Shown: positions 18,933-32,157 of the stretch, piece by piece | Layout: each line of letters begins with the position of its first letter | How positions within the stretch are numbered: the stretch's first letter is position 1 | NCBI GenBank assembly: GCA_964550025.1 | Contig: CAZJYI010000045.1 | Span: forward strand, 1 to 64,000 | Origin: CAZJYI01 sp964550025 | GTDB taxonomy: Bacteria > Verrucomicrobiota > Kiritimatiellia > UBA8416 > CAYOBW01 | DNA: 64,000 nucleotides | Direction: 5' to 3' | Made by a program: the position numbers and the translations under genes | Notes under the pieces: generated by a model | What the model saw: the letters and a program-made list of their open reading frames with translations, nothing else | What the model was told of the DNA's origin: nothing | The model's database searches: none

Positions 18933-19724
18933 CTACACCGGATGACCTTCCGTCGGAGCCGTCTCCCGTTCAGTACTATGCAAAGCGGGAGCATTTCCTG
19001 CGTGGATGATGCCGAGAATCCTCTTCAACTCGCATATTTCCCTATCCACGTCATCGGTCTCCGCAACCGTCTCCTGGATGACGTCGCGCAAGGTGCGGCG
19101 GAACATGCGCTTCGCCGTAACCAGGGCGTTCATGGCCTGCGTCGGCGAATCGATGCCCAGCGTAGAGACCAAATCCTCATAGCGAGGTGGACGCGAACCG
19201 TCGAGAAACGGGTCCAGAAGGCGGCGCGAGAATACATCCCAAATCAACATCCGGTTCTTTCGGCGGCACTCGCTGTGCATCCGCTCGATGGTCTGATCGA
19301 CGATGTGTCGGGCCCATTCGACGTTGAATGTGTCGTCAAAGGTCAATCCCCCGGCAAGGGTGTCCCTGTTCTCGTCCAGACGGAAAGCGTGTTGGTCAAG
19401 CGCCGCCCGTTTTGCGGCGTTGCGCTTGCGCTGTTCGCCCAACACGAAGTACTTGAGACTCCTGAGGAGATAGTTGCGCAGGCGGCCTTTCGAGCTGTCC
19501 GCGCGCGCGAGGACCGAGTTCGGCGTCAGGAGCTGGCCGGCAACGAACGACTGGAGGATGTCGTCCGCATCGTGAGGTGCAAGGCGAAAGAACGTCCTGA
19601 GGTGGTTCTTCAGCACGGGCAAGTACTGGGTCAGCAGTTCTTCCAGTGCCTGCCGGCAGGCCTCTTCGTCGTCGCCTCGGGCCCGCGACACAAGCGACCA
19701 TCGCGTTTCAGGCATTGTGAGCAT
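18933..19724 (-). CDS. ECF-type RNA polymerase sigma factor of the kinase-linked group
   Basis: A 263-residue product from the ATG at 19724 (MLTMPETRWSLVSRARG); the ATG at 19715 is equally possible. It has the sigma-70 region 2 look (LPVLKNHLRTFFRLAPHDAD, then DILQSFVAGQLL, and SSKGRLRNYLLRSLKYFVL). It then has a longer linker and a region 4-like helix pair (RYEDLVSTLGIDSPTQAMNA, then KRMFRRTLRDVI). This pattern is typical of large ECF proteins that sit beside Ser/Thr kinases in planctomycetes and relatives. There is no anti-sigma factor; the downstream kinase may regulate it. It is divergent from the giant surface-protein gene, across a gap of about 350 bases. Confidence 0.8.
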   Translation of the reverse strand: MLTMPETRWSLVSRARGDDEEACRQALEELLTQYLPVLKNHLRTFFRLAPHDADDILQSFVAGQLLTPNSVLARADSSKGRLRNYLLRSLKYFVLGEQRKRNAAKRAALDQHAFRLDENRDTLAGGLTFDDTFNVEWARHIVDQTIERMHSECRRKNRMLIWDVFSRRLLDPFLDGSRPPRYEDLVSTLGIDSPTQAMNALVTAKRMFRRTLRDVIQETVAETDDVDREICELKRILGIIHAGNAPALHSTERETAPTEGHPV

Positions 19725-19751
19725 AACGTGAAGAAAAGTAGGGCAGGCCAC

Positions 19752-20072
19752 AAGGGAACGTCAACCGTCTTCTGTCCGCATGGTGGCACCGTTTGGCAGT
19801 TCTGGCTCACGGTCGGGGTGCCGTGCCACAGGCAGGTCCGCCTGCGGCGGATAACCCGACCCTCCACGAGAGTAAGAACGCCGGTTTTGTGTCCTGGAGG
19901 GACGGCTGCCCTCCTACGCGGGGCTTCGGCGGACACGCCACGCCGTCCATCCCCGCGGAAGGGCCAAAAGAAAAGACAATGCACTGCCCGTCGCGCTACG
20001 CCAATCGGATTGCCTTTCTCCTCACGTTCTGCTAATATTGCTGACTGTCTGTATTCCAAAATCGGCTGGTAA
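19752..20072. other. divergent intergenic region
   Basis: About 320 bases lie between the sigma-factor operon and the giant surface gene. They hold GC-rich imperfect palindromes (for instance around 19811-19860 and 19895-19960) of the kind seen elsewhere between genes. Promoters for both directions should lie here, but I could not pick convincing -35/-10 pairs. Confidence 0.4.
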
Positions 20073-23000
20073 GTGTCTTTGAAGGCGCCCTGCACATCTC
20101 TTGTTCTTGCGATTCTGGCGTTCTGCGGACCGGTGTGCCGCGTGGGGAGGGCGGATCTTCTCATCAACGAGTTCCTGACGAGGAACAGCGGCGGGTACCA
20201 GGACGAGGATGGCGATGACCCTGACTGGATTGAGATCTACAACAACGCCGCCAGTGCCGTCGATCTCACGGACCTGTACCTGACCGATGACGCCGGCGAG
20301 CTGACGAAGTGGCGGTTTCCGACCGTGACGATCGGGGCGGGGCAGTACCTCGTCGTGTTCGCTTCCGACAAGGACCGCCGCAATCCGGGCAGCCCCCTGC
20401 ACACGAACTTCAAGCTCACGAGCTCGGGCGAGTACCTTGCGCTGATCGACGCGGACGGCTTCACCGTCATTCACGAGTATGCCCCCGAGTATCCCGCCCA
20501 ATCCAGGAACGTGTCCTACGGCGTGAGCACAAACGCCGGCGGTCCACTGCACTACTTCTCTCCTCCAACACCGGGGGCGGCGAACACCACGGTCTCGCTG
20601 GGGGAGGTGAAAGACACGACTTTCAGCGTTGACCGGGGATTCTACACCGAACCGTTCCAGGTAACGATCCAGACCGAGACGCCTTCCGCGTCCATCCGCT
20701 ACACCCTGGACGGAAGTACGCCCAGCGAGGTCTCGGGCACGCTGTACTCCGGCCCGATCACAGTTTCAAAGACCACCGTCCTGCGCGCGCTTGCCTACCG
20801 GACGGGCTACCGGTCGACCGACGTCGATACTCAGACGTACATCTTTATCGCGGACGTCCTGCAGCAACCCGCCGACCCGGCGGGGTTTCCGAGTAGCTGG
20901 CGGAGTACCACGGCCGACTATGAAATGGACCCGGAGATCGTCGACCATGCCGTCTACGGGCCGCAGATGACCAACTCGCTGACGTCCGTCCCGACGGTTT
21001 CCTTCGTGACCGACGTGGACAACATGTTCGACTCGGCGACAGGTATCTATCCCAACTCGGGGGGGCGTGGCGTGGCCTGGGAGCGCCCCGTATCGGTGGA
21101 GTGGTTTACCCCGGACGGCAGCGAGGAGTTCCAGATCAACTGCGGTATCCGCCTCTATGGGGGCGCGTTCCGCGGCATGGGCCTGACCCGCAAGAAGTCC
21201 TTCCGGCTGCTCTTCAAGGGGGACTACGGGGCGACCAAGCTCAACTTTCCCATGTTCCCCTGGGACGAGAACGCGGTCACGAGCTACGACAACCTCGTGC
21301 TGCGCGCGGGCGCCAACGACGGCTGGAACAACTGGGGGGACGCCGATACCCAGTACATTATCGACGAGTATATGCGGCGCACCCAGATCGCCTTCGGCCG
21401 GGTCGCCGGGCACGGCCGGGTCGTGCATGTCTATATCAACGGGCTGTACTGGGGCATCTACAACATCATCGAGCGCCCGGAAGCGTCGTTCTGTTCCATG
21501 TACTTCGGCGGCGAGAAAGAGGAATGGGACGCGCTCAATGCCGGGTCCGCCACGGGAGAGGGCAACACGGGCACGTGGAACGACATGCTGGCCCAGGTCA
21601 GGGCCGGGCTGGCGGACAACGCGTCCTACCAGAAGATCCAGGGGAACTTCCCCGACCGCACGCCCAACCCCGCCTACACCGACCTGCTGGACGTGCCCAA
21701 CTACATCGACTACATGTTCTGCAACATCTGGGGCGGCACGGGGGATTGGCCGGGCCACAATTACTACTGCGCCGCCCGGCGCCCGCCCAACGACACCGGG
21801 TTCAAGTTCTTCAACTGGGACGCCGAGGGCGCCATATGCGTCTGGTCCTCCCTCAACGCCAACCGCACGGGCGTGAACAACGGCGCGGGTGAACCCTACG
21901 CGGCCCTGCGGGCCAACAGCGAGTTCAACCTGCGTTTCGGCGACCAGGCGCACCGGCACATGTTCAACGGCGGGGCGGTGACGCCCGACGAAGCCCACGC
22001 GCGCTACGAGACCCTGGCCGACGAGATCGAACCGGCCATCATTGCGGAGTCCGCGCGATGGGGCGACCAGCGGGGCGGTTCGCCCTACACCCAGGCGCAC
22101 TGGCAATCGAAGCGCGATTACGTGCTCAACACCTACATGCCGCAGCGCACCGCGATCGTCGTGCAGCAGCTCCGCAACGCGGGTCTCTACCCGTCGATCG
22201 ACGCACCGGTCTTCAGCCAGCACGGAGGTGTGATTGGCAAGGGGGCAGGCCTGACCATCACTGCCGCGGACACGATCTACTACACGCTCGACAACACCGA
22301 CCCGCGTGAGTACGGCACGAGCAATGCAGTGGGAACGGCGTACGCGGGGCCGATCACGCTGACGTACAATGTCGTGGTCAAGGCCCGCGCCCGGTCCGCC
22401 GGCGGCGAATGGAGCGCACTGAACGAAGCGGTCTTCCTGATTGCCGAGCCCTCCGCGCTGCGCGTGACCGAAGTCATGTACAATCCGCGCGATCCCGTCG
22501 GCGTGGAAACCAACGGGGGATACACCGACGGCGATTTCGAGTTCATCGAACTGAGCAACACCGGCACGGGGACAGTCGGGCTGGCGGGGCTCGAGCTGAC
22601 TGACGGTGTCTCTTTCGAGTTCACGAGCGGGAACGTACTCACCTTGGCCACGGGCGAGCACGTGGTGGTCGTCCGCAACCTGGCGGCCTTCACCAACCGC
22701 TACGACAACTGGACGAACATGCACATCGCCGGCGAGTTCGAGGGCGCATTGGCCAACGGTGGGGAGCAGGTAACGCTGACCGACGGCCTGGGCACCAACG
22801 TTCTGTCGTTCACGTACAACGACGCCCGCGGGTGGCCGCCGGCGCCGGACGGCGCGGGACACTCGCTCGTGGCGCGGACGATGGCGGGGCAGGGCGAGGG
22901 GCGTTGGACTACGGCGGGCACTGGCGCGCCAGCGCAACGATCGACGGTTCGCCCGGCGAGGTGGACCCGACCCCGCCCGACAAGGTGGTCGTCAACGAGC

Positions 23001-26000
23001 TCATGGCCCACACCGACTACAGCAATCCCCTGCACCCCGAGTACGATTCCAACGACTGGATCGAGTTGCTCAACAGCGGTGCCTCCACGGTTTCGCTGGC
23101 CGGCTGGTATCTCAGTGACCAGGCTTCGGATCTGAAGAAATGGGCCATCCCGGGCGCCGCCACGATCGGGCCGGGTAGCCGCATCACGTTCGACGAGGTC
23201 AGCGGTTTTCACAGCCCCATCACCAACGGGTTCGGCCTGAACAAGGCGGGAGAGCAGGTCTTCCTTTCCTATCTGCCAGGTACGTCCGAGGACCGCGTGG
23301 TCGACTGCGTGCGGTTCAAGGGGCAGGAGTCGGGCACGGCCCTGGGGCGCTATCCCGATGGCGGGGACTGGTGGTATGCGCTGGCGCCGACAACCAACGC
23401 GCCCAACGCCGTTCCGACCGCGGACGTGATCGTCAGCGAGATCATGTATCACCCGCAGCCAACGCCGGACAATCCGGAGGACAACGACAACGACGAGTAC
23501 GTGGAGATCCTCAACACGGGGGGCGTTGCCGTCGACCTGTGGAACGCGAGCGGAACGTGGCGTATCGACGGGGGCGTGGAGTACACCTTCCCGCCCAACA
23601 CGACGCTGGGCGCGGGCGGCGCCCTGGTCGTGGTTTCCTTCGACCCTGCCGACCCGGACGCCATGCGCGAGTTCCGCAACGCCTACGGGGTGACCAACGG
23701 GGAGGTGACGATACTGGGCCCCTGGTCGGGGCGGTTGTCCAACCGCGGCGAGCGTGTCGCGCTCGAACGGCCCCAGGCGCCGGACGCTCCCGGCGACGAC
23801 GTCTCGTGGGTCATTGTGGACGAAGCCATCTACTTTGATCGTGACCCCTGGCCCGCCGAGACCGACGGCACCGGGCGGCCGCTGGAACGCGTCGTGGCCG
23901 ACAGGTCCGGCAACAATCCCGCCAACTGGCGCGCCGGCTTCTGGTCGTCTCCGGGGTTCGAGACGCCGGGTTTCAGGATCGACACGCCGGCCTACGGCGA
24001 GACCGTGCTTCTGGGGTCGACCGTGCCCCTCTCGGTGGCCATCGACGCAAGCTCGGTTTCCGGCTCCGTCCACCAGGTGGAATTCGTTCTCGACGGCTCG
24101 AGCATCTGCGTGACCGCGGCTCCGCCGTACCGGTGCAGCCTTGGACCGATGACCAACACGGGACTTCACACCGTGCTGGCCATGCTCACGGACGACGGCG
24201 GCGTGCACACCTCGAGGCAGGTGGTGGTGAACGTGGCCGTCGTGGACAACGGCGCCGGGGCCACCTCCGTCGGCATTACCGGCGCCACCCTCAACGGCTC
24301 GCTGTCCAACGACGGCAGCGCCGACATCACCATCTACTGGGGGGCCGGCGACGGCGGCACGAACAAGACGGCGTGGAGCAATTCAGTCGTGTTGGGACGG
24401 CAGACCGGGAGCTTCTCGGGATCGGTTACAGGTCTCGTGGCCAGCGGGACGCACTACTACCGTTGCTATGCGAGCAATGCCTACGGTCACGCCTGGGCGG
24501 CGTCCGCGACCAGTTTCGTAACGTACCCGCCGGGCGTATCCCTCACGCTCGCGGGGTCGCCCTTCATGGAGAACGGCGGCACGGCCACCGTCAGTGCCGT
24601 GGTCAGCAGCATCTCGGCGTCCAACGTGGCCGTGGGGCTGGTGTTCGCGGGGGATGCGATACCCGCCGGCGACTACCTCTCTTCGGCCACGTCGGTGACG
24701 GTCAGTGCCGGCAGTCCGTCGGGCTCGATCACGCTGACGGGGCAGAACGACTCGGAGGTGGAACCCCCGGAATCGATCATCGTGGCCATCGACTCTATCG
24801 CCAACGGGACGACGTGTTCGCCGCATACGGTGACGGCGCAGATCATCAGCGACGACCCGCGCATCATCAACACAGGCGCCTCCAACGTCACAGACAGCAC
24901 GGCCACCCTGGGCGGCAACCTGACCCACGGTTCGAGCTCGCCGGTGACCATCTTCTGGGGACCCACGGACGGAGAGACCAACGCGTCCGCGTGGGCCGGC
25001 ACCAACAGTCTCGGCACTCTCAACGAAGGTCCGTTCGCTGACACGCTCACCGGCCTGTTGGCCAACCGGACCTACTACTACCGCTGCTACGCGTCAAACG
25101 CGGAAGGGGATGCCTGGGCGGCGACGTCGGTGGCGTTTGCCACGGACCCGCCGGCGGTCTCCGTCGGCGACGTGACCACATCCGAGGGGGACAGCGGAAG
25201 CCGCGATGCCGTATTTACGGTGAGTTTGTCCGCTGCCAGCGCGGTCCCCGTTTCCGTCAACTACTCGACGGCCGACGGTACGGCGTTGTCCCCGGCCGAC
25301 TACGCGTCGACAAGCGGGTTGCTGGTCGTGGCGCCGGGCCTGTCCAGCGGCGAGATCGCCGTTCCCGTCGTCGGCGACGCCATTGACGAGTGGCCGTCCG
25401 AGGACTTCTTCGTGAACGTGAGCAACCCCACCAATTGCGTGATCGCCGACGCCCAGGGTGTGGGCACGATTGCGGATGACGACGTGGACGTGACTCTCAT
25501 CTACTGGCCCTACAAGATGAAGATCACCTTCAGCGGCTACGACAAGGACGAAGCCCTGTCGGACTTCCCCGCGCTTGTGACGTTCGACACCAACCTTGTG
25601 AACTTCGCCTACTCGCAGTTCGATGTCGGCGGCAACCCGGATGATCCCTGGTCGAGCCTGCGGTTCGCCAACTCGAACGTGACGGCGCTGTTGAACTACG
25701 AGGTCGAGGATTGGAACACGAACGGTCGATCGGCCGTCTGGGTCCAGGTTCCGGAGCTTGACGGCACCAACTGCCACATCTGGGCCTACTGGGGCAACCC
25801 CGATGCCACAAACACGCCCGCCTACGCGACCAACGGCGCCGCCTGGAGCGCCGGCTACAAGGGGGTGTGGCATATGCACCAGGCCGACGCGACCGACTCG
25901 ACGGCCGCCCGCCACCACGGCACGGCCCACGGATCCGTGACACCGGTCAGCGACGGCCTCATTGCGGGGGCCAACGATTTCGACGCCGACGCGGACTACA

Positions 26001-29000
26001 TCGCCGTGCCTGACAGCGATGACTTCACGCTCTCGGGGGACTACTCGCTGAGCGCCTGGATACGCTCCGACGCGATCGGCAACCAGAACGAGGGCTTCGT
26101 GGGAACCTACACCGGCGGCAGCAGGGGGTTCATATTCGCTCTGCAGAACAACGGGGCCAACACGCTGCGTTGCTGGGCGGGGGGCACCTGGCGTTCCAGC
26201 GACACCGGCGTGGCCGAAGGCGAGTGGAAGCACGTCGTCTACACGCGTGGCGACAGCCAGGGCAGGTTCTACATCGACGGCCGCCTTGTGCGTTCCCGCG
26301 GCGATGCCGTCGCCGGGAGCAACGGCGGCCAGCTTCATCTCGGCGGCGCGGGGACGTCGTGGGGCAGCAACCGATTTGACGGCAGGCTTGACGAGGTCCG
26401 CGTGGCCGGGATGATGCGCTCGTCGAACTGGGTGTGGGCCTGCTGGTTCAACCAGATATCCAACGATGTGTTCACCACGTTCGGGGATGTGCAGGCCGCC
26501 GATACGAGCGTGCCATCCATGTTTGTTGTCTACGGGGCAACCAACGTGGTCGACACGTCCGCCCACCTCACGGCCAGGCTGACCTCCGAGGGAACGGCCC
26601 CCGCCTCCGTGTGGGTCTACTGGGGCACGGCGGACGGCGGGCAGATCGTTTCCAACTGGGCCAACACGAACGCCTTCGGGCCCGTGACGCAGCCGCCGGA
26701 CGTTGACTACAGCCACGCCGCCACCGGGCTCGCGGCCAACACGCACTACTACTATGCCTACAGGGCCGCCAACAGCAACGGGGCCACCTGGGCGGCTTCC
26801 AGTTTCTCAACCGTAGGCCCTCCGGCGCCCCACAACAGCGGCGGCGCCACCAACCTCGGCATCGGCACGGCGACCCTCCAGGGCAGCCTCACCAACGCCA
26901 GCCCCGCGTCCGTGACCGTCTACTGGGGACCCGTGGACGGTGGCACCGATGCGTCGGCCTGGGCAACCAGCGCCGTGATCGGGCAGGTGGCCGGCAACGC
27001 CTCGTTTGCCACCAACGTCTCCGGCCTCCTGTACGGCATCCGCTACACCTACCGTTGCTACGCAACCAATGCCTATGGGGACAAGTGGGCTGATCCCACC
27101 GATTTCACGTCCTCCGCCGCGGGCGAACCCTACGCGCCGGGGCTGATCGCCGGTTCCGTCAGCGGGAACATCAACACCACAACCCCAAACCCCGGTACGG
27201 CCACGAACATGGGGCCGGAACTGGCCAAGTCCAGCTCGAAGCCCCCGTGGGCCGACAACACGACCTTCATCTACAGCGGGGAGATGTACTTCAACGGCGG
27301 CTCGCACCATTTCATCGAGAGCATCGACGACCGCGTATGGCTGGAGATTGACGGAACGGTCGTGATGAACAACGGTAGCTGGAACGATGTCAGCGGCTCG
27401 CCGCTGCTGCAGAAGCCCCCCGGATGGTATCCCTTTGAGCTGCGCATGAGCAACGGCGGCGGTGGCGCCGGGCGCGTTCAGATCAACCCGGGCTTCCAGT
27501 ACAACACCAATGGCGTCGACACCCTGGCCGACGGCGACCACTGGTATCCCGAAGACGACGGTGCCATGTCGCTGTTCCGGCACGCCAGCTCCAACGCCGC
27601 GGACTTCCTGACCGTCGGGATCGAAAACACCGGCGCCTCCAACGTCACGGCCGGCGCGGCCGAACTGACCGGCCTGCTGTCCGCTTCGGGCGCCGTCTTC
27701 CATGTCTGGCTGCACTGGGGGACGAGCAACGCCGGGACCAACGACACGTGGGACCACTCCGTGTTCATGGGCGCCTACACGAATGTACCGGAGGTGAGCT
27801 TCAGCCACGCGGTCTCCGGCCTGGCGCCCGAGACGGCCTTCTATTATACCTACCGCGCCAGCAACGCGGTGGCCAACACGTGGGCCCAGCCTGCCGTTGC
27901 CTTTGCGACGGCCGCCGATCTCACGCAGTGGTCGCGGCAGGCCCGGATCACGTTTGCCGGCTACGACAGCGGGGAGACCCTGCACGACTTCCCGCTCCTG
28001 GTGGTGTTCAGCACGAACATCACGGGGTTTTCTTACGACCAGGTGGCATCGCCCGACGGCCACGACCTGCGGTTCGCGGACTCCGGGGGCGAAATGCTGG
28101 CGTACGAGATCGAGAGCTGGGACACCAACGGTCGATCGCTCGTCTGGGTGCGGATCCCGGAGCTGGAGGCCACGGGGACCGACAGCGTCTGGGCTTACTG
28201 GGGCAACGGCGGCGCTTCCCGGCCGGCCTACACAACCAACGGGGCCGTGTGGACGGCTAACTACAACGGCGTCTGGCACATGGTCCATGCCGATGCCCGC
28301 GACTCCACCGCCGCCGGCCACCACGGCACGGCTCAGGGCAGCGTGACCCCCGTCACCGGCGGCCCGCTGGGCCCCGCCAACGACTTCGACGCCGACGTCG
28401 ATTACATCGCCGTTCCCGACAGCGACGACTTCACGCTGGCCGCCGACTACTCGGTCAGCGCCTGGATCGATTCGGACAGCCTGGGGGACGATGAAGGCTT
28501 CGTCGGGACCCATGACGGTGACGGTTTCATCTTCGCCCTGCAGAATGATGGAAACAACACGTTGCGTTTCTGGGCGAACAGCAACTGGCGTTCCAGCGAT
28601 GCCGCTATCGCGGACGGGCAGTGGAAGTACGTAGTCTATGCGCGCTCGGGCACACGGGGCCGTTTCTACATCGACGGCGGGCTAGTCCGGACGCGGACGG
28701 ACGCTATCGCCGGCGATGACGGCGGCGAGCTCCACCTGGGGGCCGGCGGGACCTCGTGGGGCGGCGACCGTTTTGACGGCACGCTCGATGAAGTGCGAAT
28801 CTCCGCCGCCGAGCGCTCGGCTGACTGGGTCCGCGCCTGCTGGCTGAGCCAGGCATCCAACGAAAGCTTCAATGCGTTCGGCGACGTCGAGCCCGTGAAC
28901 CCGTACGTGCCGCGTATCCACAACGCCCTGGGCGCCGCGGACGTTACGTCCACAAGCGCGTGGATTCGCGCAACGTTGACGTCGACCGGTACGGCGCCGA

Positions 29001-32000
29001 CGGAAGTGTGGTGCTACTGGGGGACGGCGGACGCCGGGACCAACCTGACGTGGGCCTTTGCGAACGCCTTCGGGGTCAACGCGGCCCCCCCGCCGGTGGT
29101 CTACTCGAACCGCGTGGATTCGCTGACTCCCGGCACGGTCTACTACTACACGTACCGCGCCGCCAACTCCAACGGCACACGCTGGGCCAAGCCGAGCGCG
29201 TCGTTCAAGACCATTGGCCTGCCTGAGGTGAACAACGGCTCGGGCGCCGTTCCCGAGAGGGGTTCCGCCGTGCTTACCGGCCAATTGACGGCCGGAACGG
29301 AAGCGGATGTCACGATCTACTGGGGCGCTTCCGACGGCGGCACGAACGCGTTCGACTGGGCGTTCACGAACGTCATCGGGCATCTCGCCGAAGGCGTGTC
29401 CTTCTCGACCGGCACGACCACCGGGCTGCTGTATGGCCTGCAATACTACTACCGCTGCTACGCCTCCAACGAAGCCGGAGAAGCCTGGGCGAACTCGACG
29501 ACGGGCTTCGTGACGCGCGTCCCCATGCCGCGGCAGAACGGACTGATCGCCAGGGCGTACGACACGATCCAGGGAGACACCTACCTCGATCCCATCAGCA
29601 ATCTGGACGCCCGGACTCCGGACGGCACCTACACGTTCACGGGGGTTGTCGACTACGGCAACTTCACGCCCATGGCCGTCGACTACCCCGCCCTGACGGA
29701 CGGTAACACCATCACCCTGTCCTGGAGGGGGTACTTCGTGGCCGAGGCCGGCACATACACCTTCGGAACGCAGAGCGACGACGGCAGCGTCGTCTACATG
29801 GACCTCAACGAGGACGGCGACTTCGCCGACCCCGGAGAGATGGTCGTCGACAACAAGGGCCTCCACGGCATGAGGGACCGAACCGGTGAGGTCACCCCCG
29901 GCGCCGGCGACATCCCGATTGCGATTGCGTTCTACGAGAACGGCGGCGGCGAGGGCATGCGCGCCAGGTGGAAGAAGGGCGGCGGCCTTGCCTTCGGTTC
30001 CCTGGACGTCCTGGACTGCGATTCCGGTGATTTTCTGACGGGTTTCGGGCCGCCGGTCGTGGCCATCGAGAACCACCCGCCCACCAACATCACGGCTTCC
30101 TCCGCGACATGGAAGGCCTCGCTGGCCGCCCAAGGCACCGTTTTCGACGTTCGCGTCTACTGGGGCACGGCGAACGGCGGAACCAACGCTAACACCTGGG
30201 CAAACACAAACTGGATCGGCGCGTACACGAACGTTGCGCACGCGGATCTCACCCACAATGCCGCGGGGCTTGCTCCCGATACGACGTACTTCTACACGTT
30301 CGCCGCATCCAACGCGGCCACGAACCTGTGGGCATCACCGAGCAGGAGTTTTGCCACCATGGGGGCGCTGGTGGTCAGCAACGCCGCGCCCACGGGCATC
30401 GTGCAGACCGCGGCCACGCTGAACGGCCGGGTCGCCTCCGGCGGCAGTGGCGAGGCGTTCATCTACTGGGGGCCGCTCGACGGCGGTACAAACAAGGCGA
30501 GCTGGGCGAACCCCGTGGCCCTGGGCACGGTGCTGACGCCCGCGGACCTGTCGGCCGGCGCAACCGGCTTGCTGGCGGGGAAGCCGTACTTCTACCGCTG
30601 CTACGCAACAAACGCGGGCGGCGACGGCTGGGCCGCCGAGAGCGTCGAGTTCACGACGGCCGTGGCGCAGGTCTCGGTCGATGATGTGGCCGTGGCAGAG
30701 GGAGACGCCGGCACGGTTGACGCGGCATTCACGATCACGTTGTCCGCGACGAGCGGACCGCCCGTGTCCTTGAGTTACGAGACTTCCAACGGCACAGCCG
30801 AGGCCGGTGCCGACTACACGGCGGCCGGCGGCACGCTCGTGATCCCGTCGGGCGCGACAAGCACCCAGGTTACGGTCAGCGTTCACGGTGACGGCGTGGG
30901 GGAATACCCGTCCGAGAGCTTCACATTGCAGCTGAGCGCTCCGGTCAATTGCGAGCTCGCCGACGCTTCGGGCAGCTGTACAATCATCGACGACGAGCTG
31001 GCCGCCACCCTCGACCGCTGGGGGTATTGGATGAAGGTGAGCTTCACCGGCTACAACGGCACGCGGACGCTCATGAACTTCCCGGCCCTGGTCAGGCTGG
31101 ACGAAAGCCTGGACGGTTTCCTGTACTCCTGTTTCGACTCGGCGACAGGCGATGACCTGCGTTTTGCGAACGCCGGCCGCACGGAGTTGCTCAACCACGA
31201 GATCGAGGAGTGGGACACCAACGGCGAATCAACCGTCTGGGTGCAGTTACCCCGGCTCCCGCCCGGGGGCACCAGTATCTGGGCGTACTGGGGGGAACCG
31301 GGGGTGAGTGCGCCCGCATCCACGACCAACGGGGCGGTGTGGTCGGCCGGGTATCGCGGGGTGTGGCATCTCAAGGAGGAACAGGCCGGCACCAGCGCCA
31401 ATGGACTGTACGTGGACTCGACCGCCAACGACAACGACGGCAACGACCGCGTTTCGCACACCGACCAGGGCGGCGTGATCAACGGCGGCCAGCGTTTCGA
31501 CGGTAACGACTACGTCGACTGCGGCAACGCCGCCGGTATGAACTTCAATACGGCCACCGCTATTACCGTGAGCGCGTGGATTAAGAGCGCCGCCGGCGCC
31601 AACGGGCACATCGTCAATACGGGCGGCGGGTGGGGGGAGTCCGGCTACTCCATGTGGTGGTACAATGGCCGCATCCGCGTGGAGATGAACCCGTCCGGCG
31701 GGTACTACGACAACACGGCGCCCTCGGCGGGCGAATGGCACCACCTGGCCGTGACGTGGGACGACGCCGGCGACAACGTGTGGCGAACCTACATCGACGG
31801 CGCCCAGGCGCCGACCACGCGATCGTTCAACGGGCCGATCGGGGCCAACCACCACAACCTCAACATCGGCCGCAACGCCAGCCGCGGGCACTACTTCAAC
31901 GGCCACATAGACGAAGTGAGACTCAGCGACAAGGCCCGCTCCGCCGACTGGATCCGGGCCTCATACTCCAACCAGGTCTCCGGGTCCGCGTTCGTGACCT

Positions 32001-32050
32001 TTGACCGCGCAATCTGGAAGCCGCGGGCGAGCGTGTTTATGCTCAGGTAG
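20073..32050 (+). CDS. giant multidomain surface protein with CotH kinase module (one frameshift)
   Basis: About 3,990 residues in total. It starts at the GTG at 20073 with a signal peptide (MSLKAPCTSLVLAILAFCGP). Order by position: lamin-tail domain (20150-20530, LLINEFLTRNSGG); chitobiase-C type (20655-20840, IRYTLDGSTPSE); CotH kinase (about 20970-22120, VYINGLYWGIYNIIERP and FFNWDAEGAI); second chitobiase-C (22200-22440); lamin tails 2-4 (22455-23930); then alternating FN3-like units (motif YYYRCYASNAYG), Calx-beta (24530, 25150, 30665), DUF2341 (25500, 27920, 31010), LamG (25860, 28260, 31360) and PA14-like domains (27125, 29520). The reading frame breaks at the GGGG at 22898-22901; one extra G restores it (GQGEG to GALDYGGHW). 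No C-terminal anchor was recognised. Likely an exported adhesin or matrix protein. Confidence 0.8.
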
Positions 32051-32157
32051 ACGACGGTGACCGGTAGCCGTTCACGGGACTGCTGCTCTCCCTGTTCCCG
32101 CTCTGCGTTCACCGGGATTGCTCTCACCCCCGCTCCGTTGCGAACGGGCGCCTGCCT

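Noticed and set aside
20766..22937. 723-residue antisense ORF under the CotH region
   Set aside because: It is a high-GC shadow with an Arg/Val/Gly-biased product and no domains, opposite a clear domain-rich gene.
25094..30256. Three long antisense ORFs (524-568 residues) under the giant gene
   Set aside because: Same reason: biased composition, repeats mirror the sense repeats, no starts with ribosome sites.
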